64,000 nt of DNA from assembly GCA_944320985.1 (NCBI GenBank), contig CALUJN010000002.1, positions 58,726 through 122,725 on the forward strand, written 5' to 3'. Under the pieces are notes generated by a model. The model saw only the letters and a program-made list of their open reading frames with translations, was not told where the DNA came from and made no database searches. This document shows positions 1 through 9,188 of this stretch, in pieces; the first letter of the stretch is position 1; each line of letters starts with the position of its first letter. The DNA comes from an uncultured Alistipes sp. (GTDB lineage: Bacteria > Bacteroidota > Bacteroidia > Bacteroidales > Rikenellaceae). The position numbers and the translations under genes are program-made.

Positions 1-1368
1 CCTCCGCCGTCCGGTCGACCGCCAATGCGGCCAGCGCCGCGTCGGTGGTTCCGAACTCCTTCAGCAGGGCATAAGCCGCCGCAGGACGGTGGGTCCGGAG
101 CAGCAACAACCCGCGGTTATATCGGGCCTCGGGCAGCGAATCGATCGATTCGAGCAGCGCCAAAGCCCGCTTCTCCGCTCCCTGCATGGAGAGAAGGACC
201 GCCCGGGTGTTGAGCAACTCCGGCGAGAGCTCTGGCAGTGGTTCGACAACGGCCCGGGCCTCATCGCTCCGGCCTTCCCGGATCAGAAGCAGGGCCAGGT
301 TGTTCGCCGCGACATGCGACTGTGGAAAACGATCGAGCAAGGTCGCATAAAGTCTCTTTTTCTCTGCGGGAGTCGTCAGCAGCCTCGCAACACGGAGCAG
401 CTCCGCTTCGTTCAGGGTCTCCGGCCGTTTGTCGTACATGCGCAGCAACTCCCGATCGGTCGTGAAACTGCGGATCACGTACGTATATTCGTACTCCACC
501 CTGCGATCCCTTTGCAGATAACGGGCCCGAATCGTCAGCCAGGAGGCCAGGAGGCGGATCTCTCGTTCCGCCACGTCGTCCTCCTCCCCGGCATGGCGGT
601 TGAGGATCTCCGCCAGAACAAGCGTATCGGGATCTGACGCGGCGCGCATGGACTCGAGTACGGGCTCCCAGCCTTCGGAAGAGGCCTCAATGCGCGTATG
701 CCGGGCCTGCGCGGGCGTTATGACCTGTCGGCTGACGAGCCACTCCAGGGCCGACTCAGCCCGACGGCGAGCCAGCGCAAGATTCACGGAACAGGGACCG
801 TCGGCCGAGGCCATGCCCTCGATCACCAACGTATCAAGGGTGGTCAATGAATCGGCGACGATGCGTTGCAGGGCCCCAAGCATCGTCTCCATTTCCCGGC
901 GGTTGTTACCCAGCGACCGCAGGAGTGAATCGAGAGACGAGCCACAATCCGACCTCCCGCACCGTTCGACGGGACGTCCGCCGTGGCGGCATAGGGAATC
1001 TCGATCCGCCGTGCCGGATTCACGCGCCGTACGACTGCGGACAACGAGTCGGTTTGTCCCGAAAAGGTCTGCCGGCGATCCTGCTTCCGGGTCTGGATCG
1101 GGGCATCGAGAACCAGCATCGGAAGGCGTGACACAGGACCATCGTCCTGCACAAGCATCGGCTGGAATATCATCCGGCTGCGACGCGAAAGGCTCCGTGC
1201 CGGGATTTGAAGATGCGTCTCCAGACGTACCTGCGAAAGCGTATCGGGCGTCAGAAGCCCGACATGCGGAACGGAAACGCCCGAAGCGGACCGCTGAACC
1301 GAACACCCGGCGTTACATGCGAACAAGCCCCCTGCAAGGGTGCCAATTATCCATATTTTCGGTGTCAT
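1..1368 (-). pseudogene. DUF3868/OmpA-family fimbria accessory protein, frameshifted and cut by the window edge
   Basis: Seen: starting at the ATG at 1368, the reading frame opens with MTPKIWIIGTLAGG, a signal-like segment, followed by about 135 residues resembling the DUF3868 domain. Near 932-985 that frame stops making sense, and another frame continues without a stop to position 1. The second frame carries an OmpA-type segment (DTLVIEGMASADG, ARRRAESALEWL) and then TPR-like helices. The two halves are the normal N- and C-terminal parts of one family, so I join them and infer a one-base loss (or two-base gain). The C-terminus lies outside the window. In Bacteroidales this family sits in fimbrillin operons beside DUF3575, as it does here (the upstream gene ends 13 bp away). 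It may be a real pseudogene or a sequencing error; the nonsense codon in the neighbouring gene favours decay. Confidence 0.72.
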
Positions 1369-1381
1369 GTCTCGGGAAGCG

Positions 1382-1942
1382 TTAGAAAAGATAGGAAACA
1401 GAGAGGGAGATTGCCGTAGGTCCCAGATAATTCCGGATCTTCTCCGTCGTACATCGGGCACAAGGCAGATCCGGGCGTTCCTTATACCAGAGACGCGCGT
1501 ATCCAACCCCGATCAAGGCTTCGAGATTCCATCGCGGCGAGAGAATCCAGTCGTAACCGTAAGTAATACCGCCGCCGGCCAGATAACCATCGTAGATCCG
1601 CCCTCCGTGACAGACGTAGTATTGTGCTCCGTGGAGGTGAGTGCCAAGGAAGTGACCTTCGAAGGCCTCGCACAACCAGTAGCGGCCCTCGGGCTGCACA
1701 ACCCAAAAACGGAAATGCTCCCCGTTACGTACCGTTCAGGGCTTGCAGGCTCCCGAAATCTCCAAAGTCACCTTGCGGCTCAGGGCAACCTCGACTCCCG
1801 CATTGGGTGCCAGAACCGACCAAAAAACAGCATCACTCTTTATGGCTGCATGCTGTGCCCGTACACCCGAAGTCAGCAGAAGACCCCAAAAGGTCATGAC
1901 GACGAACCATTTGCCTGTTTTATTTCTCTTCGGACCGATCAT
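1382..1942 (-). pseudogene. DUF3575 family protein with in-frame TGA
   Basis: Seen: from the ATG at 1942 the protein begins MIGPKRNKTGKWF and has a signal-like helix ending GVRAQ. It then shows a family pattern (AIKSDAVFWSVLAPNAGVEV) and reaches a TGA at 1736-1738 after SGACKP. The same frame continues past the TGA with TVRNGEHFRFWVVQPEGRYW, GHFLGTHLHGAQYY and a terminal SVSYLF strand. Known: the family usually has P-W-T at this point, so the TGA most simply replaces a TGG tryptophan codon. DUF3575 proteins are about 190-residue outer-membrane or periplasmic proteins next to fimbrial accessory genes. Inferred: a nonsense-mutated gene in a decaying operon with the DUF3868/OmpA gene downstream. 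Readthrough or recoding is possible but unsupported. Confidence 0.75.
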
Positions 1943-2245
1943 TTTTCCGGACGTCTTTTACAGTGTGAACAGCTCGAATCACCCGACAACCTCCAATTTT
2001 GATGCCTTAACGTCCCTAACCGGAATTTTCGATCCGCAATAAGCATACACGCAGCCTCCGGGCAGAACCTTGCACGGCAACCTGTCCGGGTCTCTGTCCT
2101 GTTATACGAACTCGCTGTCACGGGATTGGATGAGGACAACATGGAGAATCTCCCGCCGATCCTCCAACCGAAGGATATATTCCTTCCTCACGAGGCGCTG
2201 CACCCGTCGTCCGCCTATCCGGGCATTAAAACGGCTCGCCGCAGC
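1943..2245. other. Intergenic region without a supported gene
   Basis: This roughly 300-bp stretch lies between the start of the DUF3575 remnant and the secDF terminator. It should hold the promoter of the broken minus-strand operon, but I see no convincing TAnnTTTG element on the minus strand. Short open frames here lack any recognisable family pattern. Confidence 0.4.
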
Positions 2246-2280
2246 AAAAAAAAGACCGCTCCCGAAATCCGGGAGCGGTC
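2246..2280 (-). terminator. Rho-independent terminator of secDF
   Basis: A 10-bp stem (GACCGCTCCC with GGGAGCGGTC, 2254-2280) is followed on the minus strand by eight U (A-run at 2246-2253). It lies 24 bp past the secDF stop. Confidence 0.85.
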
Positions 2281-2303
2281 TCTCTGTCGTTTTCCGTCAG
2301 GAA

Positions 2304-5300
2304 TTATTTCTCTGCGTCAATCTTGCCGCGTTTTCTCATCAGGTCATAAGCCACAGGCGTAGCGATGAAGATCGTAGTGGCCGTACCCACGATTACGCCG
2401 ATGATCAGCGCGAAGATAAAGCCGCGGATCGTCTCGCCGCCGAAGAAGAAGATGGCAAGCAGCGTGACAAGCGTCGTGCCCGACGTATTGATCGTACGCG
2501 ACAGCGTCGAGTTGATGGCGTTGTTCACGTTCTCCATCAGATTCCGCTTCGGATAGAGACCCAGGTACTCGCGGATACGGTCGAACACAACCACCGTATC
2601 GTTGACCTCATAACCGATGATCGTCAGGATAGCCGCGATGAAGGCCTGGTTCACCTCCAGGTTGAAGGGCAGAAAGCCGTAGAACATCGAGAAGATACCG
2701 ATGATCAGCAGGGCGTTGAAGGCCAAAGCCAGCGTAGCACCCGTAGCCCACTGCCAACGCTTGAAACGGAACATAATGTAGAGTCCGATGGCGATCAGCG
2801 AGAAGAGCACCGAATAGATGGCGTTCCACGTCATGTCCTTGGCAATCGAAGGACCGATCTTGTCTGCCGTCAGAATACCGTTCGAGTCGGTCTGCGTGTT
2901 GCGGAACTGATCGAAGGTGATGTCATACGAATAGAGCGGCTTCAAGGCGTCGTAGATGATCTGCTCAACCTCGCCCGTTGCCTCGTCCGACGTATCGTCG
3001 TAACGGTACTGCGTCACGATGCGCATCTGGTTCTCGTTTCCGTACTGCTTCACCTCGAAGCTGATCGACGAAGCATCGGCATCGGTAATCTGCGAGAAGG
3101 CTCGCTCCATGTTCGCACGGACCTCCTCGGCCGATACGGCCTTGTCAAAACGAACGACATACGCACGTCCTCCCGTGAACTCAGCTCCAAGGTTCAGACC
3201 CCGGACGAAGAAGGAGAGGATCGACAGAACGATCACGGCCGTCGAGATCCAATAAGCCACCTTGCGCTTGCTAATGAAATCAACATGCGTATTGTTGAGG
3301 AAGCCCTCCGACCACTTGTACGAGAAGGAGATCGAGCCCCACTTGGCTACGATCCACTCGATCAAGAGGCGCGTGATGAAGATCGCGCAGAAGACCGACG
3401 TGACGATACCGATGATCAGCGTCGTGGCGAAGCCCTGAACCGGTCCCGTACCGAAGACAAAGAGCACGATACCCGTGATGATCGTGGTCAACTGTCCGTC
3501 GATGATCGCCGAGTAGGCCTTCGAGAAACCGTCCTTGATGGCCAGCGAGAGGCCCTTGCCGCCGCGAAGCTCCTCCTTGATACGTTCGTAGATGATCACG
3601 TTCGCGTCGACGGCCATACCCATCGTCAGCACGATACCTGCAATACCCGGCAACGTCAGTACGGCGCCGAACGAAACCAGCACACCCATCAGCAGGAAGA
3701 CGTTCGTAAGCAGCGCGATATCGGCCATCCAGCCCGCCGTCTTGTAGAAGAGACCCATGTAGAGGAGCACCAGGATGAAGGCGATCACAAACGACAACAT
3801 ACCGGCGTTGATCGACTCCTGACCCAGCGAAGGTCCTACGACCGTATCCTGGATGATCTTCGCCGGAGCCGGAACCTTACCCGAATTGAGCACGTTGGCA
3901 AGGTCCTGAGCCTCCTGGATCGTGAAGTCTCCCGTAATCTGAGACTGCCCCTTGTCGATCTTCGTATTTACGCGAGGTGCCGAGTAGACGTAACCGTCGA
4001 GGACGATGGCAATGCACTTGCCGATGTTCTCGCCCGTCATCCGGGCCCACTCCTGCGTACCTTCGGCGTTCATCGTCATCGAGACCTCGGCCGTGGCTCC
4101 ACGCTGTGCATACTGCTCGAAGGCCTCCGTTACGACCGAGCCGTCGAGCGGAGCCTTGCCGTTGGGGGTCGTCACCTTGATGGCATAGAGATAGAAGCGA
4201 CCGTCGATGTGGTCGTCACCCTTCACGCCCCACTTGAAGAGAATGTCGGCGGGGAAGAGTTCGCGAACCTCCGGACGCGACAGGTATTCATTCACTGCGG
4301 CGATGTCGGCCTTGTAGGCAGCACCAATGGCGGCGCCTCCCGCATAGTTGGGATCCAGCACGGCGAAGAGCGGGTTCTGCTCCCGGTCGAAGTTGCCCGT
4401 CTGGACGCTCTCCGAAGTGGCCGTAGAGTCGGCGCCGCCGATCTCCCCGATCAGACCCTCTTCGGCTGCCGGAGCGGAAGCCTCCTCCACAGCAGGGGTC
4501 TCAACGGCGCTCTCCTCCGTTGCTACCTCCTGTGCAGCCTCCTCCTTGAGGAGCTTGTCCGCAGAAGCCAGCATCGGAAGCACCTCGCGGGCATCGTACG
4601 TCAGCCAGAACTCCAGCGACGCCGTACCCTGCAACAGGTCGCGGACGCGCTGCGGCTCCTTGACGCCGGGAAGCTCGACCAGAATACGGTGCGAGTTCGG
4701 AAGGCGCATGATGTTCGGCTGCGTAACGCCGAAGTGGTCGATACGGCTGCGCAGCACGTTGAACGAAGCTCCGATGGCTGCCTCCGTCTCCCGCTTGAGC
4801 ATCTTCTCCACATCGGCATCCGAGCTCTCGAGCGAGATCTCCTTACGGTCGGGGCTCACGAAGATCTCGGCAATGGGGCGACCGTTCGACAACCGCGAAT
4901 AGGCCTTCACGAAGTCCCCGATATAGTCGCTCGACGATCCCTGCTTCATGGCCTCTTTCGCTTCGGCAATCGCCTCCACAAAGGCCGGATCCGTCTGGCT
5001 GTCGCCGGCAAGTGCCTTCACCACATCCTCGACCTGAACCTCCAGCATGACGTTCATGCCGCCCTTCAGGTCCAGACCCAGGTTCAACTCCTTCTCCTTG
5101 CACTCCTTGTAGGTGAACTTCTTGAAGCCCACATTGTAGACCTGCAGGTTCTGGATCGAATCCAGGTAATGTTGCTCGGCCGCCGACTGCTCGTCGAGCG
5201 GGAACTGGGCAGCGTATGCCGCCGCTTTCTTCTCTACGCTTCGCGTCTTGAACGTGAACGAGAGTTGATAAACGCATGCGAGACCCAGCAGGACCGCAAT

Positions 5301-5327
5301 GAGTTTAATGAAACCTTTACTTTGCAT
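2304..5327 (-). CDS. secDF: Protein translocase subunit SecDF (fused SecD-SecF)
   Basis: Inner-membrane RND-type accessory of the Sec translocon that uses the proton gradient to help pull secreted proteins out of SecYEG. The 1007-residue protein has the SecD half first (N-terminal TM at about 6-26, a large periplasmic region, then a TM block near 500-630) and the SecF half from about 640. Family patterns are visible: LGLDLKGGMNVMLEV, GMAVDANVIIYERIKEELR in SecD, and EFTGGRAYVVRF and YEVNDTVVVFDRIRE in SecF. An acidic Ala/Glu-rich linker (about 255-295) sits inside the first periplasmic domain, a common place for length variation. The single-chain form is usual in Bacteroidetes. The gene has its own promoter and terminator and is transcribed alone. 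Confidence 0.97.
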   Translation of the reverse strand: MQSKGFIKLIAVLLGLACVYQLSFTFKTRSVEKKAAAYAAQFPLDEQSAAEQHYLDSIQNLQVYNVGFKKFTYKECKEKELNLGLDLKGGMNVMLEVQVEDVVKALAGDSQTDPAFVEAIAEAKEAMKQGSSSDYIGDFVKAYSRLSNGRPIAEIFVSPDRKEISLESSDADVEKMLKRETEAAIGASFNVLRSRIDHFGVTQPNIMRLPNSHRILVELPGVKEPQRVRDLLQGTASLEFWLTYDAREVLPMLASADKLLKEEAAQEVATEESAVETPAVEEASAPAAEEGLIGEIGGADSTATSESVQTGNFDREQNPLFAVLDPNYAGGAAIGAAYKADIAAVNEYLSRPEVRELFPADILFKWGVKGDDHIDGRFYLYAIKVTTPNGKAPLDGSVVTEAFEQYAQRGATAEVSMTMNAEGTQEWARMTGENIGKCIAIVLDGYVYSAPRVNTKIDKGQSQITGDFTIQEAQDLANVLNSGKVPAPAKIIQDTVVGPSLGQESINAGMLSFVIAFILVLLYMGLFYKTAGWMADIALLTNVFLLMGVLVSFGAVLTLPGIAGIVLTMGMAVDANVIIYERIKEELRGGKGLSLAIKDGFSKAYSAIIDGQLTTIITGIVLFVFGTGPVQGFATTLIIGIVTSVFCAIFITRLLIEWIVAKWGSISFSYKWSEGFLNNTHVDFISKRKVAYWISTAVIVLSILSFFVRGLNLGAEFTGGRAYVVRFDKAVSAEEVRANMERAFSQITDADASSISFEVKQYGNENQMRIVTQYRYDDTSDEATGEVEQIIYDALKPLYSYDITFDQFRNTQTDSNGILTADKIGPSIAKDMTWNAIYSVLFSLIAIGLYIMFRFKRWQWATGATLALAFNALLIIGIFSMFYGFLPFNLEVNQAFIAAILTIIGYEVNDTVVVFDRIREYLGLYPKRNLMENVNNAINSTLSRTINTSGTTLVTLLAIFFFGGETIRGFIFALIIGVIVGTATTIFIATPVAYDLMRKRGKIDAEK

Positions 5328-5383
5328 TTGGAAAAAATAGTTGTTATTACGTTTGTTTTGATGTCATTACGCTCAATAGCACG

Positions 5384-5391
5384 CAAAGATA
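5384..5391 (-). promoter_or_regulatory. Predicted secDF promoter -7 element
   Basis: TATCTTTG on the minus strand matches the Bacteroidetes TAnnTTTG box, 57 bp before the secDF ATG. No clear -33 TTTG is visible at the expected distance. Confidence 0.6.
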
Positions 5392-5533
5392 GAAAAAAAA
5401 GAATTAAATAACACGGTTTCAGCACCAGAAAATGGCCCTCCGGACAAAATTATCCTGTCCACAGGCTCCGGTCGGCAAACCGACAAAATCCAGACTTCCG
5501 TCCACGGCTGGCTCCATTTGCGAAAAAAATACC

Positions 5534-5541
5534 TATTTTTG
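5534..5541 (+). promoter_or_regulatory. Predicted -7 element of the DMT transporter gene
   Basis: TATTTTTG fits TAnnTTTG and ends only 6 bp before the ATG at 5548, so a transcript from it would be leaderless or nearly so. Confidence 0.55.
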
Positions 5542-5547
5542 CCCCGC

Positions 5548-6429
5548 ATGCAGAACAATCCGACATATCGCTATCACCTCGCGGCGCTCTTCGCCGTGGC
5601 CGTGTGGGGCGCGACGTTCGTCTCCACGAAGGTCCTCATCGCTCACGGGCTGACTCCCGCCGAGATCTTCCTGATGCGTTTCGCCCTGGCCTACCTCTGC
5701 ATCCTCCCCCTGGCCCGGGGAAGGAGGTTCGCAGATTCGCTGCGCGACGAGGCCCTGCTGCTTGCCGCCGGAGTCTGCGGCGGCTCGATCTACTTCCTCA
5801 CCGAAAACATGGCCCTCGAGTTTGCCCCGGCATCGAACGTATCCCTGATCGTATGCACCGCACCGCTCTGGACCGCCCTGGTCCTGAGCCTCGCAGATCC
5901 CCGCGAACGAATGTCACGACGACAGATTGCCGGCTCGATCCTCGCCTTCACGGGAATGGTGCTCGTCGTACTCAACGGACGGTTCGTACTGAGGCTCTCA
6001 CCCCGGGGCGACCTCCTGGCACTCTGTGCCGCCTGGCTCTGGGTTTTCTATTCGATGGCCGTCAAGCGCCTCGCAAACCGATACCCCGCCCTGTTCATCA
6101 CCCGAAAGGTATTCTTCTACGGACTGCTCACCATCCTGCCCACCTTCGCCCTGAGGCCTTTCGATGTCGCATGGCACGAGTTGGCTCAGCCCGTCGTCTG
6201 GGGAAACCTCCTCTTCCTCGGACTCATCGCCTCGATGCTCTGCTACCTGCTCTGGAATGCTGCCATGCATCGGCTCGGAACCGTGAGAACGACCAACTAC
6301 ATCTACCTCAACCCGCTGGTGACAATCCTCACCGCTGCCGTCTGCATCGACGAGCGGATCACTCCCGTCGCCATGGCCGGAGCCGCGTTGATCCTCTATG
6401 GCATGTGGTGCGCCGAGCGCCCTCAATGA
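5548..6429 (+). CDS. EamA/DMT-superfamily transporter
   Basis: A 293-residue inner-membrane protein with about ten hydrophobic helices arranged as two EamA repeats (about 10-140 and 150-290). It shows the usual repeat starts AVWGATFVSTKVL and LLALCAAWLWVFYSMAVKR. Members export amino acids, nucleosides or other metabolites; the substrate cannot be read from the sequence. I chose the ATG at 5548 over an upstream alternative at 5518 because the TATTTTTG promoter element lies between them. Its stop codon overlaps the convergent SMR gene by 7 bp. Confidence 0.88.
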   Translation: MQNNPTYRYHLAALFAVAVWGATFVSTKVLIAHGLTPAEIFLMRFALAYLCILPLARGRRFADSLRDEALLLAAGVCGGSIYFLTENMALEFAPASNVSLIVCTAPLWTALVLSLADPRERMSRRQIAGSILAFTGMVLVVLNGRFVLRLSPRGDLLALCAAWLWVFYSMAVKRLANRYPALFITRKVFFYGLLTILPTFALRPFDVAWHELAQPVVWGNLLFLGLIASMLCYLLWNAAMHRLGTVRTTNYIYLNPLVTILTAAVCIDERITPVAMAGAALILYGMWCAERPQ

Positions 6430-6746
6430 GCCACCTTCAATCCAACCACGCCGATAAAGACCAACAGCAGAAAAAACATCCGCCAGAAGGTCACGGCATC
6501 ATGAAAAAAGAGAATCCCGATCAAAACGGTGCCGATTCCTCCGATCCCCGTCCAGACCAGGTAGGCCGTACCCATCGGAATGTCGCGCTGCGCCCAATAG
6601 AGAAACAGCCCGCTCAAACCCATCGAAACAACCGATAACAGCAGGTAAAGCAGATGATGCCGCGGGCTGAGTGCCGCCAGTTTGAAGCCCAGGGGCCAGC
6701 CCATTTCAAAAAGACCAGCCAATGCCAGATACCACCAAGCCATCAT
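6423..6746 (-). CDS. SMR-family small multidrug/guanidinium exporter
   Basis: A 107-residue protein with four predicted membrane helices, the normal SMR length, working as a dual-topology dimer driven by protons. It shows the family Glu in helix 1 (LAGLFEMGWPLGFKL), a TAYLVWTGIGGIGTVLIG helix and a short C-terminal helix. The GLFEMGW... and WTGIG context resembles the SugE/Gdx branch, which exports guanidinium, more than EmrE, but subtype is an inference. Translation could start at either of two adjacent ATGs (6746 or 6743). The 3' end overlaps the convergent DMT gene. Confidence 0.87.
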   Translation of the reverse strand: MMAWWYLALAGLFEMGWPLGFKLAALSPRHHLLYLLLSVVSMGLSGLFLYWAQRDIPMGTAYLVWTGIGGIGTVLIGILFFHDAVTFWRMFFLLLVFIGVVGLKVAH

Positions 6747-6763
6747 ACAAAGATTTTAGGCCC

Positions 6764-6795
6764 CAAAGGTAAACATTTCCCCTATTCCCGACAAA
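6764..6795 (-). promoter_or_regulatory. Promoter of the SMR gene
   Basis: The minus strand reads TTTG (6792-6795), a 20-bp spacer, then TACCTTTG (6764-6771), a full Bacteroidetes -33/-7 promoter 18 bp before the start codon. Confidence 0.75.
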
Positions 6796-6831
6796 TCCAG
6801 CCTCGCCGCAACAACAGTTCTTCAACCGCAC

Positions 6832-6866
6832 AAAAAAAGGAGGCATCCCCTCGCGGGGATGTCTCC
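6832..6866 (-). terminator. Terminator of dnaK
   Basis: A 12-bp stem (GGAGGCATCCCC with GGGGATGTCTCC, one G-U pair, TCGC loop; 6839-6866) is followed on the minus strand by seven U (6832-6838). It starts 39 bp past the dnaK stop. Confidence 0.85.
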
Positions 6867-6904
6867 TCTCTTTTCACGGTGCCTTCGTATCGAAGGCCTC
6901 CGCC

Positions 6905-8824
6905 TTATTTCACCTCTTCGAACTCCACGTCCTCGGGTTGGCTCTGTCCGCCCTGCTGGGATCCGGCGTTCGACTGCTGACCCGCATTGGACTGTGCACC
7001 CTGCTGCTGGGCCTGCTGAGCCTGCTGGGCCGAGTAGATGTCCTGCGAAGCGGCCTGCCAGGCGGCATTCAACTCCGATATGGCCGTGTCGATGGCTGCC
7101 ACGTCGGCGTTCTTGTGTGCCTCCTTCAGCTTGCCAAGCGCCGTCTCGATGGCGGCCTTCTTGTCGGCAGGCAGCTTGTCGCCGTACTCCTTGAGCTGCT
7201 TCTCCGTGGCGAAGATGTTCGAGTCGGCGGCGTTGATCTTGTCGATACGCTCCTTCTCGGCCTTGTCCTTCGCCTCGTTGGCCTTCGCCTCGTCACGCAT
7301 CCGCTGGATCTCCTGCTCGGTCAGGCCCGACGATGCCTCGATACGGATCTTCTGCTCCTTGCCCGTGCCCTTGTCCTTGGCCGAGACGTTCAGAATACCG
7401 TTGGCGTCGATATCGAACGTTACCTCGATCTGCGGCACACCACGCGGTGCGGCCGGAATGCCGTCCAGGTGGAAGCGGCCGATCGACTTGTTGTCGCGGG
7501 CCAGCGGACGCTCACCCTGGCAGACGTTGATCTCTACCGAAGGCTGGTTGTCGGCTGCCGTCGAGAAGACCTCCGACTTGCGCGTCGGGATCGTCGTGTT
7601 GGCGTCGATGAGCTTCGTCATCACACCGCCCAGCGTCTCGATACCCAGCGACAGCGGCGTCACGTCAAGCAGCAGCACGTCCTTCACTTCGCCCGTCAGC
7701 ACACCGCCCTGGATGGCTGCACCGATGGCTACGACCTCGTCCGGGTTGACCGACTTGTTGGGCGTCTTGCCGAAGAAATCCTCGACGATCTTCTGGATCG
7801 CAGGAATACGCGTCGAACCTCCTACGAGGATCACCTCGTCGATCTGCGAAGCGGTCAGGCCGGCATCGCGAAGCGCCAGTTTGCACGGCTCGATCGTCTT
7901 GCGGATCAGATGGTCGCACAGCTGCTCGAACTTCGCACGCGTCAGCGTCATCACCAGGTGCTGCGGAATGCCGTTCACCGGCATGATATACGGCAGGTTG
8001 ATCTCCGTGGTGGTCGACGACGAAAGCTCGATCTTCGCCTTCTCGGCAGCCTCCTTCAGACGCTGCAGAGCCATCGGGTCCTCACGCAGGTCAATGCCGT
8101 GTTCGGCCTTGAACGATTCGGCCATGTAGTCGATCAGCACGTGGTCGAAGTCATCACCGCCCAGGTGCGTATCGCCGTTGGTCGACTTAACCTCAAAGAC
8201 GCCGTCGCCCAACTCCAGGATCGAAATATCGAACGTACCGCCACCCAGGTCATATACGGCGATCTTCATATCGCTCGACTTCTTGTCCAGACCGTAAGCC
8301 AGGGCTGCGGCCGTAGGCTCGTTGATGATACGGCGAACCTTCAGTCCGGCAATCTCTCCGGCCTCCTTCGTAGCCTGACGCTGCGAGTCGGAGAAGTAGG
8401 CAGGAACCGTGATCACAGCCTCCGTAACCTCCTGTCCCAGGTAATCCTCGGCCGTCTTCTTCATCTTCTGGAGAATGATTGCCGAGATCTCCTGCGGCGT
8501 GTACTGGCGTCCATCGATATCCACACGCGGCGTGTTGTTGTCACCACGCACGATCGAATACGGTGCACGGGCAATGTCCGCCGTGACTTTATCATAGGTC
8601 TCGCCCATGAAACGCTTGATCGAGAAGACCGTACGCTTCGGGTTCGTAATAGCCTGACGCTTTGCGGGATCTCCAACCTTGCGCTCGCCTTCCGACGTGA
8701 ACGCTACGACCGACGGAGTCGTACGGTGTCCCTCCGAGTTCGGAATCACTACGGGCTCGTTGCCCTCCATCACTGCTACGCAGGAGTTCGTGGTTCCCAA
8801 GTCAATACCAATAATCTTTGCCAT
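6905..8824 (-). CDS. dnaK: Molecular chaperone DnaK (Hsp70)
   Basis: Cytosolic ATP-dependent chaperone. The 639-residue length is normal. The N-terminal nucleotide-binding domain (about 1-385) shows [29 protein letters not shown] and [15 protein letters not shown]. The substrate-binding domain follows the [18 protein letters not shown] linker region, and then comes a helical lid with a Gln/Ala/Gly-rich tail ending in an acidic EDVEFEEVK. The start [10 protein letters not shown] at 8824 is the family start; an upstream in-frame extension has no homology. No dnaJ or grpE is adjacent, so it is monocistronic here. A palindrome at 8943-8957 may be a heat-shock operator. Confidence 0.98.
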   Translation of the reverse strand: MAKIIGIDLGTTNSCVAVMEGNEPVVIPNSEGHRTTPSVVAFTSEGERKVGDPAKRQAITNPKRTVFSIKRFMGETYDKVTADIARAPYSIVRGDNNTPRVDIDGRQYTPQEISAIILQKMKKTAEDYLGQEVTEAVITVPAYFSDSQRQATKEAGEIAGLKVRRIINEPTAAALAYGLDKKSSDMKIAVYDLGGGTFDISILELGDGVFEVKSTNGDTHLGGDDFDHVLIDYMAESFKAEHGIDLREDPMALQRLKEAAEKAKIELSSSTTTEINLPYIMPVNGIPQHLVMTLTRAKFEQLCDHLIRKTIEPCKLALRDAGLTASQIDEVILVGGSTRIPAIQKIVEDFFGKTPNKSVNPDEVVAIGAAIQGGVLTGEVKDVLLLDVTPLSLGIETLGGVMTKLIDANTTIPTRKSEVFSTAADNQPSVEINVCQGERPLARDNKSIGRFHLDGIPAAPRGVPQIEVTFDIDANGILNVSAKDKGTGKEQKIRIEASSGLTEQEIQRMRDEAKANEAKDKAEKERIDKINAADSNIFATEKQLKEYGDKLPADKKAAIETALGKLKEAHKNADVAAIDTAISELNAAWQAASQDIYSAQQAQQAQQQGAQSNAGQQSNAGSQQGGQSQPEDVEFEEVK

Positions 8825-8917
8825 AATCGTAATATGTTTTAATTGTTTATAATTCGTTTTTGTCCCTGCGGCCTTCCTCTTTCCGATTCCGACCATCGGT
8901 TACGCCCCAACTTCACA

Positions 8918-8925
8918 CAAAGGTC
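8918..8925 (-). promoter_or_regulatory. Possible dnaK -7 element
   Basis: GACCTTTG on the minus strand differs from TAnnTTTG in its first base only partly (GA for TA). It lies 94 bp upstream of the dnaK ATG, directly downstream of the operator-like palindrome at 8943-8957. Confidence 0.4.
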
Positions 8926-8942
8926 GTACCAATCGGAAATCC

Positions 8943-8968
8943 CTGCCAATTTGGCAGTCCTTTGGCAG
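8943..8968. promoter_or_regulatory. Operator-like palindrome upstream of dnaK
   Basis: CTGCCAA-T-TTGGCAG (8943-8957) is a perfect 7-bp inverted repeat with a one-base spacer, followed by a third half-site TTGGCAG at 8962-8968. It covers the place where the -33 box of the putative dnaK promoter should be. It is not the CIRCE sequence. Regulator unknown. Confidence 0.45.
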
Positions 8969-9024
8969 AAACCGCACTATTCAGCCCCTTTTCCTCCGGC
9001 ATTTTGTCACCCGCCTACCCGGCG

Positions 9025-9053
9025 CCGGCTTAAGAAGCCGGTTTTAGGGGCGG
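9025..9053 (+). repeat. 29-nt palindromic unit, copy A
   Basis: A 7-bp stem CCGGCTT/AAGCCGG around an AAG triloop is followed by TTTTAGGGGCGG. The same architecture, with a different but still paired stem, occurs twice in tandem at 14851-14908. A degenerate inverted copy may lie at about 9088-9120 (minus strand, TTAAGAAGAGGCTTTTAGGC). Confidence 0.65.
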
Positions 9054-9125
9054 GTGAGGCTTTATCGGGTTTCCGGCCCGGTTCTCCGCTCCCGACTGCC
9101 TAAAAGCCTCTTCTTAATAAGAAGC

Positions 9126-9152
9126 AAAAAAGCCTGCGCTTCCGCGCAGGCT
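9126..9152 (-). terminator. Terminator of the small HTH gene
   Basis: A stem AGCCTGCGC / GCGCAGGCT with a four-base loop (9131-9152) and a U-run on the minus strand (A-run 9126-9130), 37 bp past the stop at 9189. Confidence 0.8.
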
Positions 9153-9188
9153 CTCTTCCGGCTTAGTGCCGAACAATCCTTTTTATCG

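Noticed and set aside
1736-1738. Selenocysteine at the TGA of the DUF3575 gene
   Set aside because: The family position is Trp, not Cys, no SECIS-like hairpin is evident, and the neighbouring gene is also damaged.
2070-5411. 1113-codon open frame on the plus strand opposite secDF
   Set aside because: It is an Arg/Asp/His-rich mirror of a strongly supported gene in GC-rich DNA, with no family pattern.
6423-6429. Overlapping convergent stops as evidence of a mis-annotated gene
   Set aside because: Both the DMT and SMR proteins have normal length and family ends, so the 7-bp overlap is genuine.
6938-8842. 634-codon plus-strand frame opposite dnaK
   Set aside because: Antisense shadow of dnaK; composition is Leu/Arg-rich noise.
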